From positions 1-35,469 of the forward strand of contig DATKXO010000377.1 of assembly GCA_035528995.1 (NCBI GenBank): DNA of 35,469 bases, written 5' to 3'. Source of the DNA: DATKXO01 sp035528995 (GTDB taxonomy: Bacteria > Planctomycetota > Phycisphaerae > UBA1845). Shown one piece after another: positions 14,629 to 23,157 of the stretch (position 1 is its first letter; each line of letters starts with the position of its first letter). The translations under genes and the position numbers were made by a program. The notes under the pieces are model-generated. The model did not search any database, had not been told where the DNA came from, and worked only from the letters and a program-made list of their open reading frames with translations.

Positions 14629-16104
14629 ATGAAACTTGAAATCCGCCATCTCGACGCTCAGCAGGCCAACCGCGGCGGCAACCACCGCCCGCGCGCCCGC
14701 CGGTCGGCCTTCACCCTGGTCGAACTGGTCGTCTCCATCGGCATTCTCGGCCTGATGATGGCCATGGCCGGGACCGTCTTCAAGCTGACCATCGACTCGA
14801 CCGGCGAGGCCACCTCGCTCACCGAGGTGACTCAGGCCCTCCGACTGCTGGAGGACAACCTGCGACGCGATCTGGCCAACCTCCCCCAGGGCACCGACGG
14901 CTCGATGCTCATCATCGAGGCCAACCCGACCAACGCGTACTGGCGGACCGAGCAGCTCGAGCTGGATGCCGATGGCGAACCCGCCAACGGCTATCAGCAC
15001 GACCCGGACCCCGAGCGCGAAACGGCGACTCTCGACGCGAGCGGGCGCCCCATCCCGGAACAGCCCCGGGCCGACGTCCTGATGTTCTTCACGGGCGCAT
15101 CGGGCGCGGACTCGTTTCAGAGCCACCCCTATCCGGCCATCAAGGCCAATAAGGCCCAAGTGATCTATGCCCAGGCCGAGCAGGGCGAACTCCAGTCCGA
15201 TGGCACCTGGGTCGGCGGCGCGCCGTCCGACTTCGCCACCTACTTCGCGGCGGGAGGCGCCTGCCCCCATGCGGCCGAGATCCGGCACCTGGCCCGGCGT
15301 CTGGTCCTCATCGCCGATCAGTCGGAGGGCGACCTGGCCGCGCTCTATCCGGTCGAACTGGGCAGCGGCGGAAAAGTCCCCAGCATGCTCGATGACGCGG
15401 CCGACGCCGACGGAGATTCCATCCCACCCGGATCGAGTGTGCCCCTTCAGGACGGCATCATCGACGTAGTGGACAACGACGTGTTCTCGTACACCGAGGA
15501 GGTCAGCGACCGGACGGACTTGACCTTCCCAACCCCGGTCAACTCGGCCTGGTACGCCCGCCCCCGTCTGGACGTCACGCCGCCGGCGCTGCAAGCGAAG
15601 CGGCTGGGGGCCTACCTGCTCCCTCATTGCGCATCGTTCAAGGTCGAGTGGGCCCTGGACCTGCGCGACCCGGCCTATGGCATTAAGTTCAACCCCAGCG
15701 CCGGGCAGAACGACTCGGCACCGTCGGAACTGGTCTGGTTCGACCCCGGGCGGGTCAACTCGGCCGGTAATCCCGACCCGCTGGGTGAGCTGGATGATCT
15801 GGCGGATCGCTACACGACGCTGGGAGCAGGCGCAGTTGCCGCCAAACTGAACAGCGACCCCACCGGCACGCCCCCAGACCTGAAGACCAGCCTGCTGGTG
15901 AACCGTTTCAGTAACGCCACCTATGGGATCAACCCACAGACGCCGGTGTGGTACGGCAACGACCAACCCAACGGCGGCAGTGTCAGCCGACCGGACCGCT
16001 TCTTCCCCAAGGCTTTGCGGATTACCGTCGATGTATACGACGATTCGGGACGATTTATCAGGCCCATCCGGCACGTGATGGTTCTGCCGGTGGACGGGCC
16101 CTGA
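14629..16104 (+). CDS. Pseudopilin 6 (GspJ/PilW-like)
   Basis: 491 aa from the ATG at 14629. The frame is open from 14479, but that upstream part does not look like protein, and the ATG gives a sensible 27-residue leader. The leader ends in Ala (PRARRSA) before FTLVELVVSIGILGLMMAMA, with Glu at +5. The following EVTQALRLLEDNLRRDLANL is typical of GspJ/PilW-type minor pseudopilins, where this part packs against the pseudopilus tip. LVLIADQSEGDLAALYPVEL fits their beta-sheet region, and the end is PIRHVMVLPVDGP. It is longer than the usual GspJ (about 200 aa). It directly precedes the GspK-like gene, the usual GspJ-GspK order. Confidence 0.85.
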   Translation: MKLEIRHLDAQQANRGGNHRPRARRSAFTLVELVVSIGILGLMMAMAGTVFKLTIDSTGEATSLTEVTQALRLLEDNLRRDLANLPQGTDGSMLIIEANPTNAYWRTEQLELDADGEPANGYQHDPDPERETATLDASGRPIPEQPRADVLMFFTGASGADSFQSHPYPAIKANKAQVIYAQAEQGELQSDGTWVGGAPSDFATYFAAGGACPHAAEIRHLARRLVLIADQSEGDLAALYPVELGSGGKVPSMLDDAADADGDSIPPGSSVPLQDGIIDVVDNDVFSYTEEVSDRTDLTFPTPVNSAWYARPRLDVTPPALQAKRLGAYLLPHCASFKVEWALDLRDPAYGIKFNPSAGQNDSAPSELVWFDPGRVNSAGNPDPLGELDDLADRYTTLGAGAVAAKLNSDPTGTPPDLKTSLLVNRFSNATYGINPQTPVWYGNDQPNGGSVSRPDRFFPKALRITVDVYDDSGRFIRPIRHVMVLPVDGP

Positions 16105-16183
16105 CCCACGCGTGGGAGGGCAGAGAGAGACCTTACGGAGCGGAAACGGAGAACGAAACCTGTTGTCGGGTTCGTGTGTGGTC

Positions 16184-19100
16184 ATGAACGGAACGCCGAG
16201 ACAATTGCACGACGCTGGCGCCGGCCGACACGCTCGCCGGGGCGCGACTTCCCGCGCCGCCCGCCGGGCAACCGTCCTCATGATGGTGGTGGCCCTGCTG
16301 TCCATCCTGTTCGTGGTCGGAGTCGCCTTCCTCAACTCGGTCACGTACCAGGCCCGGTCCATCGACTCGGCCAAGAAGGCCGAGACCCGGGCGGCCGTGG
16401 TCGCGGGCCTGCTCCGCGAGGTCCGAGAGGAACTCCGCATGGGGTTCGTGGGCAACGACGGGCACCCCTGGAACCAGGACGACCCCGCCTCGCTGATCGG
16501 GCGCGACTTCTACGGCGAGATCCCGGGCGTCCACCCGCTCATCGCGTCGATCGACCCGCACCAGGAAGGCTCCAACTGGGTGTTCTTCAGCAGCACGGAC
16601 CTGGAGCGCACCCTGCAGAACAAAGTGGCTGCTTTTGACCCGACCTACTTCCCGAAGGTCGTCGTGAATACCGCCCTCCAGGACCGGGATCCGGCCCCGG
16701 ACGAGTTTCGGGAGCAGGGGTCCATCTTCGACTTCAACGACGACGGGGACCCTATAGACAGCGCATACTACCGTCGTGACGCCGACGGCGACGCCGTCCC
16801 GGACAGCTACGAGCACGAGCTGCCCCTCAGCCGCTACTCGCCGTCGGTCCGGGGCAACCTGGGCACCGAACTCCGCGCTGACGGTGAGACGGATGACGAC
16901 CTCCATTACGTCCTGCGCGTCCTTTCGCACGGTGGCATGGTCAACCTCAACCACGCCCACGACACCATCCTGCGGGCCCTGCTCACCTTTGAGGAGTTGG
17001 ACCCGGACGAGGCGACCTACCTGGAAGGCCCCTTCAGCCCCATCAGCGAGGAGGCCGACCTGCGGCGCCGCTTCCTGCTGCCCTCGCTGGGCATCCCCCC
17101 GACCGAGCTCCAGCAGCGCGGCGGCCAAATCCCCGCGTCGCTGTACAACGCGTTCGTCTCGAACCTGAACGACTTCAACGAGGGCGACGAGGACGCCCGC
17201 TGGTGGCCGATCGAAACCGGCGAAGACGGCGGCGACCCCGACGACATCAACGATCTCTGGCTGACGAAGTGGCTCAGGCAGCCGCCGGACACCCCCATGT
17301 TCGACCCGGCCTTCTCGCCCAATGGCGACTTCGCCAAGCGCCACCTGCTCACCACGGTCAGCTACGACGACCAGCTCATGCGCATGGGCCGCGCCACCGC
17401 CGATCCGACGATGGACTGGAGGCAGGACCTCTACAAGATGGAGACGGACGCGACGGATACAACCCTCTTCCGAATCGACGAGTGGCCCAATCCGTCCGAT
17501 CCCACCAACCCGCTCAACGGGCGCCAGAAGGTGAGCCTGCCCGGCCTGGACGCGATCCTGTGGAACTCGACCGACCCCGACGGTATCCTGCCCGCCCAGG
17601 GCGTCAACGGACTGAGCACCGTCTCTTCGGCCGAGGGGATCACCGACCGAGAGCGTTTCATCTTCACCATCCAGGACGCGTTCGGGTTCATGCTGCGGAA
17701 CGTGGACATGGACGGCAGCGGCGCCCTCGATGCCGCTGACATCCCGCTGCGCCCCCCCCTGGCCGCCGCCCTGACCGCCAACCTGATCGACTTCGCCGAC
17801 ATCGACGGCGACCCCATTCGCGTCCAGGCCGTCCTGGAGGATGGTACGGTCTTGAACCAGTTCGCCTACGGATTGGAACGGCAGCCCTACATCACCGAGC
17901 TGTACGGGTTGGTGAAGGAGAGTGCCGGAGAACCGCCCCAAATCATCGAGTTGAGCTTCGCCATCGAACTGTACAACCCTTACGATCAGCCGATCAATCT
18001 CAACGGCTACCGGCTGAACGACGCCGAGCAGAAAGAACCTGCTGGCTTGAATCAGCGTCGACTGAACGACCTGCGGCTCGACGGAATCACTATTCCAGCA
18101 GGAGAGTTCCGCTATTTCTATGCGGAGGGCGACGACCCGTTCGCCGACCCCGCCGTGCAGAACGCGGGCACCGCCGTCGGATCAGGCGTGGACTGGGTCA
18201 TGGATCAGGACTCCCAGATTCAGCTCCAGCGCGATATTGCGGTCTTTGGCGGTCCCAACGTCGTCATCACCGTGGACCAGTTCGACCCCGTCGGGACCGG
18301 GCTGGGCAATCGTACGGGCGCCGCCAACGACGTATCGGTAGAGAGGGACACGGCCGACTGGGCGCCGGGCAAGCCCAAATGGCGGTTCACTGTGCCGGTT
18401 ACGCAGGCCCAGCTCAGCGGGCATACGCTCGGTGGCATGAACAACTACGTCGACATCACCAACACCATCATGCCCGTCCAGATCGACTGTGCCGACTCCG
18501 ACACCGGCCGACTGGCCGCGGTATTCCCCACCACCGCTTCGATGCTGCTGTTGAGCCGCTTCGCCAATATGGAGACGGTACTGGGGGCCACCTTTACGCC
18601 CTTCACGGCGCAACTCGCCACCGATTCCGCACTGATCGACAATGGGCGTATGCCCATCTTCGACGGGAGTAAGATGGCAAGCGGCAACACGGGGCCGTTG
18701 GACCTGAACATCCCCTGGGGCCAGTTGCTCTTCGATTACTTCACCGCCCTGCCCATGGCGCACGAGTACGATCGCATCGCAACCGCGCCGGTGGACATGA
18801 CCCCCACCGTCGACCAGAACGGCCTGCGCGTCCACGGGCGACTGGACATCAACGCCGCCCCCTGGACGGTCCTGGCCGGCCTGCCCCTCATGCCCGCCGT
18901 CGCCTTCGACGAGCTACCGGCCTCACTGAAGGACAAGATCGTCGCCATCGCCGGGCTGGACCCGAGCGTCCCGACGCCCATCGGCCCGGAGCTGGCCCAG
19001 TCCATCGTCGCCTATCGTGAGGCGCGCCAGGTGGCCGGCGGCCCCGGCCCCCAGGCCCCCCGCTTGCGATCCGGCACCGGGTTCCTCACCGTCGGCGAGT

Positions 19101-19399
19101 TGGCCAACGTGCGCGGAATGAGCGGCACCGCCGAGTACAACATCGATTTGAACATCACCGACGACTTCGTCGACGCCGCCGCCGTCCTGATCTCACTCGG
19201 CGACTGGGCCACCACCAGGTCGCACGTGTTCACCGTCTATGGAACGCTGCGCGGCTCGGGCACCAAGTCCGCCGTGGACCAGAAGGCCATCCGCTTCCAG
19301 GAGACGGTCGACCGGCTGCCCTCGGTCTTCAAGAACGGCCGCCCCAAGCGCATCGGCCAGCTCATCGTCAACGGCTACACCGACGCCCGGCACGACTGA
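16184..19399 (+). CDS. Giant GspK-like minor pseudopilin
   Basis: 1071 aa from the ATG at 16184, about three times the usual GspK. The frame is open to 16112, but this Met gives the better short basic N-terminus. A single hydrophobic segment follows an Arg-rich stretch (ATVLMMVVALLSILFVVGVA, about 30-49) and lacks the FTLIEL signature, like GspK in having a poorly conserved leader. The C-terminal third has the GspK/helix-hairpin-helix pattern: RLDINAAPWTVLAGLP (about 885-900), then SIVAYREARQ, then GFLTVGELANVRGM. Acidic loops DADGDAVPDSYE (about 199) and DMDGSGALDAADI (about 508) look Ca-binding. The protein probably caps the pseudopilus tip and selects substrate. The middle 500 residues are unknown to me. 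Confidence 0.75.
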   Translation: MNGTPRQLHDAGAGRHARRGATSRAARRATVLMMVVALLSILFVVGVAFLNSVTYQARSIDSAKKAETRAAVVAGLLREVREELRMGFVGNDGHPWNQDDPASLIGRDFYGEIPGVHPLIASIDPHQEGSNWVFFSSTDLERTLQNKVAAFDPTYFPKVVVNTALQDRDPAPDEFREQGSIFDFNDDGDPIDSAYYRRDADGDAVPDSYEHELPLSRYSPSVRGNLGTELRADGETDDDLHYVLRVLSHGGMVNLNHAHDTILRALLTFEELDPDEATYLEGPFSPISEEADLRRRFLLPSLGIPPTELQQRGGQIPASLYNAFVSNLNDFNEGDEDARWWPIETGEDGGDPDDINDLWLTKWLRQPPDTPMFDPAFSPNGDFAKRHLLTTVSYDDQLMRMGRATADPTMDWRQDLYKMETDATDTTLFRIDEWPNPSDPTNPLNGRQKVSLPGLDAILWNSTDPDGILPAQGVNGLSTVSSAEGITDRERFIFTIQDAFGFMLRNVDMDGSGALDAADIPLRPPLAAALTANLIDFADIDGDPIRVQAVLEDGTVLNQFAYGLERQPYITELYGLVKESAGEPPQIIELSFAIELYNPYDQPINLNGYRLNDAEQKEPAGLNQRRLNDLRLDGITIPAGEFRYFYAEGDDPFADPAVQNAGTAVGSGVDWVMDQDSQIQLQRDIAVFGGPNVVITVDQFDPVGTGLGNRTGAANDVSVERDTADWAPGKPKWRFTVPVTQAQLSGHTLGGMNNYVDITNTIMPVQIDCADSDTGRLAAVFPTTASMLLLSRFANMETVLGATFTPFTAQLATDSALIDNGRMPIFDGSKMASGNTGPLDLNIPWGQLLFDYFTALPMAHEYDRIATAPVDMTPTVDQNGLRVHGRLDINAAPWTVLAGLPLMPAVAFDELPASLKDKIVAIAGLDPSVPTPIGPELAQSIVAYREARQVAGGPGPQAPRLRSGTGFLTVGELANVRGMSGTAEYNIDLNITDDFVDAAAVLISLGDWATTRSHVFTVYGTLRGSGTKSAVDQKAIRFQETVDRLPSVFKNGRPKRIGQLIVNGYTDARHD

Positions 19400-19491
19400 C
19401 GCCCCCGGTTGATCCTGCGGTCCATCCGACCCACGGCCGAACGCCGCTTCACTCTTGCCCAGGCGCCGGTTCTGCGGTACACCCCCCAAGC

Positions 19492-21621
19492 ATGAAAACA
19501 CATGCCCTGCTCACCATCCTCATCGTGACGTTCATGCTCCCGCAGGCCCGGGCCCGGGCCCAGGCCCAGGCCCCCGACGCCATCGACGACGCCCTGGCGC
19601 TGGTCGGGCTGCAGCGGGCCGACCTCGGCTGGCAACCCAAGGGCTGGTGGCCCAGGTTCCCCGCCGACATCCCCTACAAGCTCCGCTCCTTCGACAGCCT
19701 GCTGGCTCGGCCGCTGGACACCGTCGCCTTCACCCGCTCGCTGGCCACGGCCGTCAAGGAGCACCTCGACCCCGAGGTTCTCGACGTCAAGCCCGAGACG
19801 CTGGGCGGGCATCTCTTCAACGCGGTCCATCTGCTCGGCGTGGACCCGAAGTTCGGCGGCCTCCGCGGGTACGCCCCCAACCTCACCGCCCCCGACACGC
19901 CGCTGGACGAGGCCATCCTGGCCCTGCACCGCGCCGCCGGGCGCCCGACGAAGTTCGTCACCTTCGATCAGGAGTCGCCCTATCCCTTGCCGGTCAAGGA
20001 CCTGGCCGACGCGGTGGGCGTGATCCCCGAGCCCGCCCGACCGGTCCTCGGCCGACTGGTCCTGAACATCATCGAGGCCCATCGCTGGGCGGAGCTGGCC
20101 TTTCGCAACGTCGATCCGGGTGCGCGGGCGGTGGTCGCCCGCCGCTTCAACGTCGGCCAGGAGCAGGTGGACGCCCTGGACTACTGCCCCCAGATGGACG
20201 ACGTGGCCGGAACCTGGGACGAGGCCAGCCTGTGGTACGCCGGCGAGCGGATCGCCCAGGCCGTCGATGACGCTCGCCTGGCACTGGCCGATCTGAAGGA
20301 GACGCCGGCTTTCGCCTTCGACTGGGAGACGCCCTGGGGCTGGATTCGCATCCGCGGCGGCGGCGACGACGAGACCGACGGCACCGACGCCCTGCTCATC
20401 GTCGATCTGGGCGGCAACGACCGCTATACCGGCCCAGTGGCCGCCTCGACCGCCGACCGCCCCATCGGCATTCTGCTGGACTGCGGCGGCGACGACCGCT
20501 ACGTCTCCGCCGGTCCCGCCCAGGGCGCCGGCCTGTGCGGTATCGGCATGCTGTTCGACGCGGCCGGCGACGACGTCTACCAGGCCGACCGCTACGCCCA
20601 GGGCGTCGGCCAGTTCGGCATGGGCCTGTGCGTGGACCGCGACGGCGACGACTCCTACTTCGTCAAGTACAGCGGGCAGGGCGCCGGCTTTTTCGGCATC
20701 GGCCTGATGCTCGACGCCGCGGGCAAGGACACCTACCGCGTCTACGGCGACGGCCAGGGCCACGGCGGTGTCGCCGGCGTCGGCGTGTTGGCCGACCGCG
20801 GCGGAGACGATTTCTACGAGGCCGTCCGGGACTCCAAGATCACCAAGCGCCCCTCCTACCATTCGCCCGACGAGGACATCGCGGTGAGCAACTCTCAGGG
20901 CTGCGCCATGGGCCGCCGCGGCGACGGGGCCGACGGGCATTCCTGGGCCGGGGGTCTCGGCGCTCTGCTGGACAGCGAGGGCGACGACAAATACATCTCC
21001 GGCAACTGGTCGATGGGGACGGGCTACTGGTTCGGCACCGGCCTGCTCCACGACGGCGGCGGAAATGACGAGTACCGCGGCGTCTGCTGGTCGCAGGCCA
21101 CCGGGGCTCACTTCTGCGTCGGCGCACTGATCGACGAGGGCGGCGACGATCAACACGTTTCCGAAGCGACCTCGACGCTGAGCATCGCCTTCGGCCACGA
21201 CTTCTCCGTCGCCCTGCTGGTCAACATCGGCGGCAACGATCTTTACGAGATCAAGAAGGACGGCATCGCGTATTCGATCAACCGCTCCGTAGCCGCCCTT
21301 ATCGACGTCGGCGGCGATGACACCTACAAGGGCGCGGAGGAGAACCGCCCCGGTTTCGCCAAGCCCGACGAGAAGTTGCGATTCGACGAGTCCGGTTACG
21401 GCACCTACTTCGCCGACGTGACCTCGATCGGGCTGCTGCTCGACGTGGGCGGGCGCGACACCTACTGGTCCGGCCACAAGGACAACACGCACTGGCTCGA
21501 CGAACCCGACTCGCCCAATTGGCCGGACCGGAACTTCAGCATCGGCGTCGATCGCGAGTCAGGAGAAGTGAACCTGCTGCCCGTGCCCGAGAGACCGCCG
21601 TCAATCCCGCTTTCGCAATGA
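19492..21621 (+). CDS. Secreted GGDDxY-repeat protein (putative beta-solenoid)
   Basis: 709 aa. The N-terminus MKTHALLTILIVTFMLPQAR is a signal peptide, probably cut near ARAQA. Residues about 30-290 are a helical domain I do not recognise. From about 301 to 660 there are about twelve repeats of roughly 27 residues with the pattern L-x-D-x-G-G-D/N-D-x-Y followed by a Gly-rich turn (QGAG-x-x-GIG). The regular spacing and Gly/Asp-rich turns suggest a beta-solenoid or stacked-strand fold, perhaps calcium-stabilised as in other Asp/Gly repeats. There is no known catalytic motif. It starts 92 bases after the GspK-like gene on the same strand with no clear terminator between, so it may be a co-expressed secretion substrate. 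Confidence 0.8.
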   Translation: MKTHALLTILIVTFMLPQARARAQAQAPDAIDDALALVGLQRADLGWQPKGWWPRFPADIPYKLRSFDSLLARPLDTVAFTRSLATAVKEHLDPEVLDVKPETLGGHLFNAVHLLGVDPKFGGLRGYAPNLTAPDTPLDEAILALHRAAGRPTKFVTFDQESPYPLPVKDLADAVGVIPEPARPVLGRLVLNIIEAHRWAELAFRNVDPGARAVVARRFNVGQEQVDALDYCPQMDDVAGTWDEASLWYAGERIAQAVDDARLALADLKETPAFAFDWETPWGWIRIRGGGDDETDGTDALLIVDLGGNDRYTGPVAASTADRPIGILLDCGGDDRYVSAGPAQGAGLCGIGMLFDAAGDDVYQADRYAQGVGQFGMGLCVDRDGDDSYFVKYSGQGAGFFGIGLMLDAAGKDTYRVYGDGQGHGGVAGVGVLADRGGDDFYEAVRDSKITKRPSYHSPDEDIAVSNSQGCAMGRRGDGADGHSWAGGLGALLDSEGDDKYISGNWSMGTGYWFGTGLLHDGGGNDEYRGVCWSQATGAHFCVGALIDEGGDDQHVSEATSTLSIAFGHDFSVALLVNIGGNDLYEIKKDGIAYSINRSVAALIDVGGDDTYKGAEENRPGFAKPDEKLRFDESGYGTYFADVTSIGLLLDVGGRDTYWSGHKDNTHWLDEPDSPNWPDRNFSIGVDRESGEVNLLPVPERPPSIPLSQ
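20390..21460 (+). repeat. About twelve GGDDxY protein repeats
   Basis: The units read DLGGNDRY, DCGGDDRY, DAAGDDVY, DRDGDDSY, DAAGKDTY, DRGGDDFY, DSEGDDKY, DGGGNDEY, DEGGDDQH, NIGGNDLY, DVGGDDTY and DVGGRDTY. Most are spaced 26-30 residues apart. The sixth and eleventh carry insertions. The ninth has His for Tyr. The units have diverged, so this is an old repeat, not a recent expansion. Confidence 0.85.
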
Positions 21622-21646
21622 CGGCCCACATCGTGCGCAGAGGTAG

Positions 21647-21668
21647 CGGCCGGCGCCCCCGCCGGCCG
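21647..21668 (+). terminator. Strong GC hairpin after the GGDDxY-repeat gene
   Basis: CGGCCGGCG (21647-21655) pairs perfectly with CGCCGGCCG (21660-21668) around a CCCC loop. It lies 25 bases past the stop at 21621, in the convergent gap before the gene ending at 21739. Only TT follows it, so it is a terminator without a proper U-tract. It may serve both strands. Confidence 0.5.
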
Positions 21669-21738
21669 TTCGCCCTGCCCCATGGCGGACCGCGCGTTCC
21701 ACACGGGGACCCTCGTGGGCCGTTGGCGCAGACGGTCG

Positions 21739-23157
21739 CTACACGTTCGCGTACCGCACCGACCGCAGAGCCGCCAGCAGCCGCCCGCCCCAGAACAGGA
21801 GCAACGCGATCGTTAGAACAAACACGCAGATCATCGCCAAGTGCCAGGCCGTGAAGTATTCGCCGGACCGTCCCACGTGAAGCTTCAAGTCCACCAGTGC
21901 CGAGTCGGCCAACGCACCGGCGACCACAGCGGCAAGGACCAGGCCGAGCACCAGCGGCCACATCAGCGGCGCGGCGTAGTAGCACACGACGGCCGACGCA
22001 CGATAGTCACTGATGCCGGAGCGAAACTGCGACCAGAGGCACGCGAAGGACATCATCGCGGCCTGCAGCGGGAACGGCACAATCACTGCGACGGCAGCCA
22101 CGCCGGCAAAAACCATCTGCCACGGCTGGTCCCCGACTGTCGCCAGCGAACCGATCTTGGCCGCAGCCAGGAGAGTGAACACCATCAGCAGGAACGTGCC
22201 CCACCAGAAATGGCGCGCCGCCGCCAAACCCGAATGGACCGGCAGCCGATCGAAGAACGCCGGATCGCGCAGGATCACCCACTGCAAACGGATCAGCTCG
22301 ACGAACCCGCGCGGACGCAACTCCTTCTGCTGCCATACCGTCGGCCTGCGCCGACCGCCGGGCAAGGACTCGCCGATCGGCACTCCGCACTCCGGGCACC
22401 TGCCCTGAGCAGGCAGTCTGATGAGCGTGTAGCCGCAGGATTCGCAGCGCGGCTCGCGCGGGGCGAACGCCGGCCCGTCGGGGACGCCCACGTACCGCCC
22501 GGCCCCGACCACCAGCATGCGCAGAATCACCACCGGCGGCACAATCAACGTCAGCAACCCGAGCAGGATCACCAACCCGTCGTTCCGGACCTGGCCTAGA
22601 TCGACCCCGTACCCCAGCGCGACGATTACGGCCGTGGGAATCACGACCGTCGTGCTCCAGTAGACGTTCTTGACGCTTCGCTTCCAGACGGAACTGGCCC
22701 GATCACCGCCCGCGCACCAGGGCATGGCCGCCGTCGCGACCAGCACCAGAGCCACTTCACCCAGCGGGACCGCGCCGAGCACCATAACGGCTACGGCCCA
22801 CGGCACGCGCCCGAACGCGGAGGTCTGAGCTAACTCCAGGACCTGTTCGGCCAGAGCCACGCGCAGGTCGTGCAAGCTCATGTCCATGTCGGCCCAGCCG
22901 ATCGCCTCCCCGACATACGGCAGCGCCGGAATTGCACCCGCCAACAACACGGCCACCCCGTGGGCCGCCAGGGCCCGGCGCATTGACCCGACGGCCAGAT
23001 GCGGGCCGTACCGCCGAGGCAGCAGCCAGAACAGCAGAAGGGCCTTGAAGAAGTTGACCCGCCGGGCCGGCTCCGGCGGCGGCGCGGTGGCGGGCAGCAG
23101 GTCGGCCACAAAGCCGTCTGCGTGCGAAGCAGCGATCGCCGAGCGTGGACCGGTCAT
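21739..23157 (-). CDS. Polytopic membrane protein with central zinc ribbon
   Basis: 472 aa from an ATG at 23157 that overlaps the upstream gene's stop by four bases (ATGA), so the pair is probably co-translated. About eight hydrophobic segments lie on either side of a hydrophilic middle. That middle holds a zinc-ribbon motif, CESCGYTLIRLP...CPECG (about 237-257). This CxxCGY...CPECG module is common in planctomycete membrane proteins. The general layout is reminiscent of Yip1-like multi-span proteins, but I cannot place it in a family. The function is unknown. It is the 3' gene of a two-gene unit. Confidence 0.75.
   Translation of the reverse strand: MTGPRSAIAASHADGFVADLLPATAPPPEPARRVNFFKALLLFWLLPRRYGPHLAVGSMRRALAAHGVAVLLAGAIPALPYVGEAIGWADMDMSLHDLRVALAEQVLELAQTSAFGRVPWAVAVMVLGAVPLGEVALVLVATAAMPWCAGGDRASSVWKRSVKNVYWSTTVVIPTAVIVALGYGVDLGQVRNDGLVILLGLLTLIVPPVVILRMLVVGAGRYVGVPDGPAFAPREPRCESCGYTLIRLPAQGRCPECGVPIGESLPGGRRRPTVWQQKELRPRGFVELIRLQWVILRDPAFFDRLPVHSGLAAARHFWWGTFLLMVFTLLAAAKIGSLATVGDQPWQMVFAGVAAVAVIVPFPLQAAMMSFACLWSQFRSGISDYRASAVVCYYAAPLMWPLVLGLVLAAVVAGALADSALVDLKLHVGRSGEYFTAWHLAMICVFVLTIALLLFWGGRLLAALRSVRYANV

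Noticed and set aside
19375..21492. 705-codon minus-strand open frame opposite the GGDDxY-repeat gene
   Set aside because: Its Val/Ala/Gly/Asp-rich repeats mirror the repeats on the plus strand; there is no signal peptide or domain.
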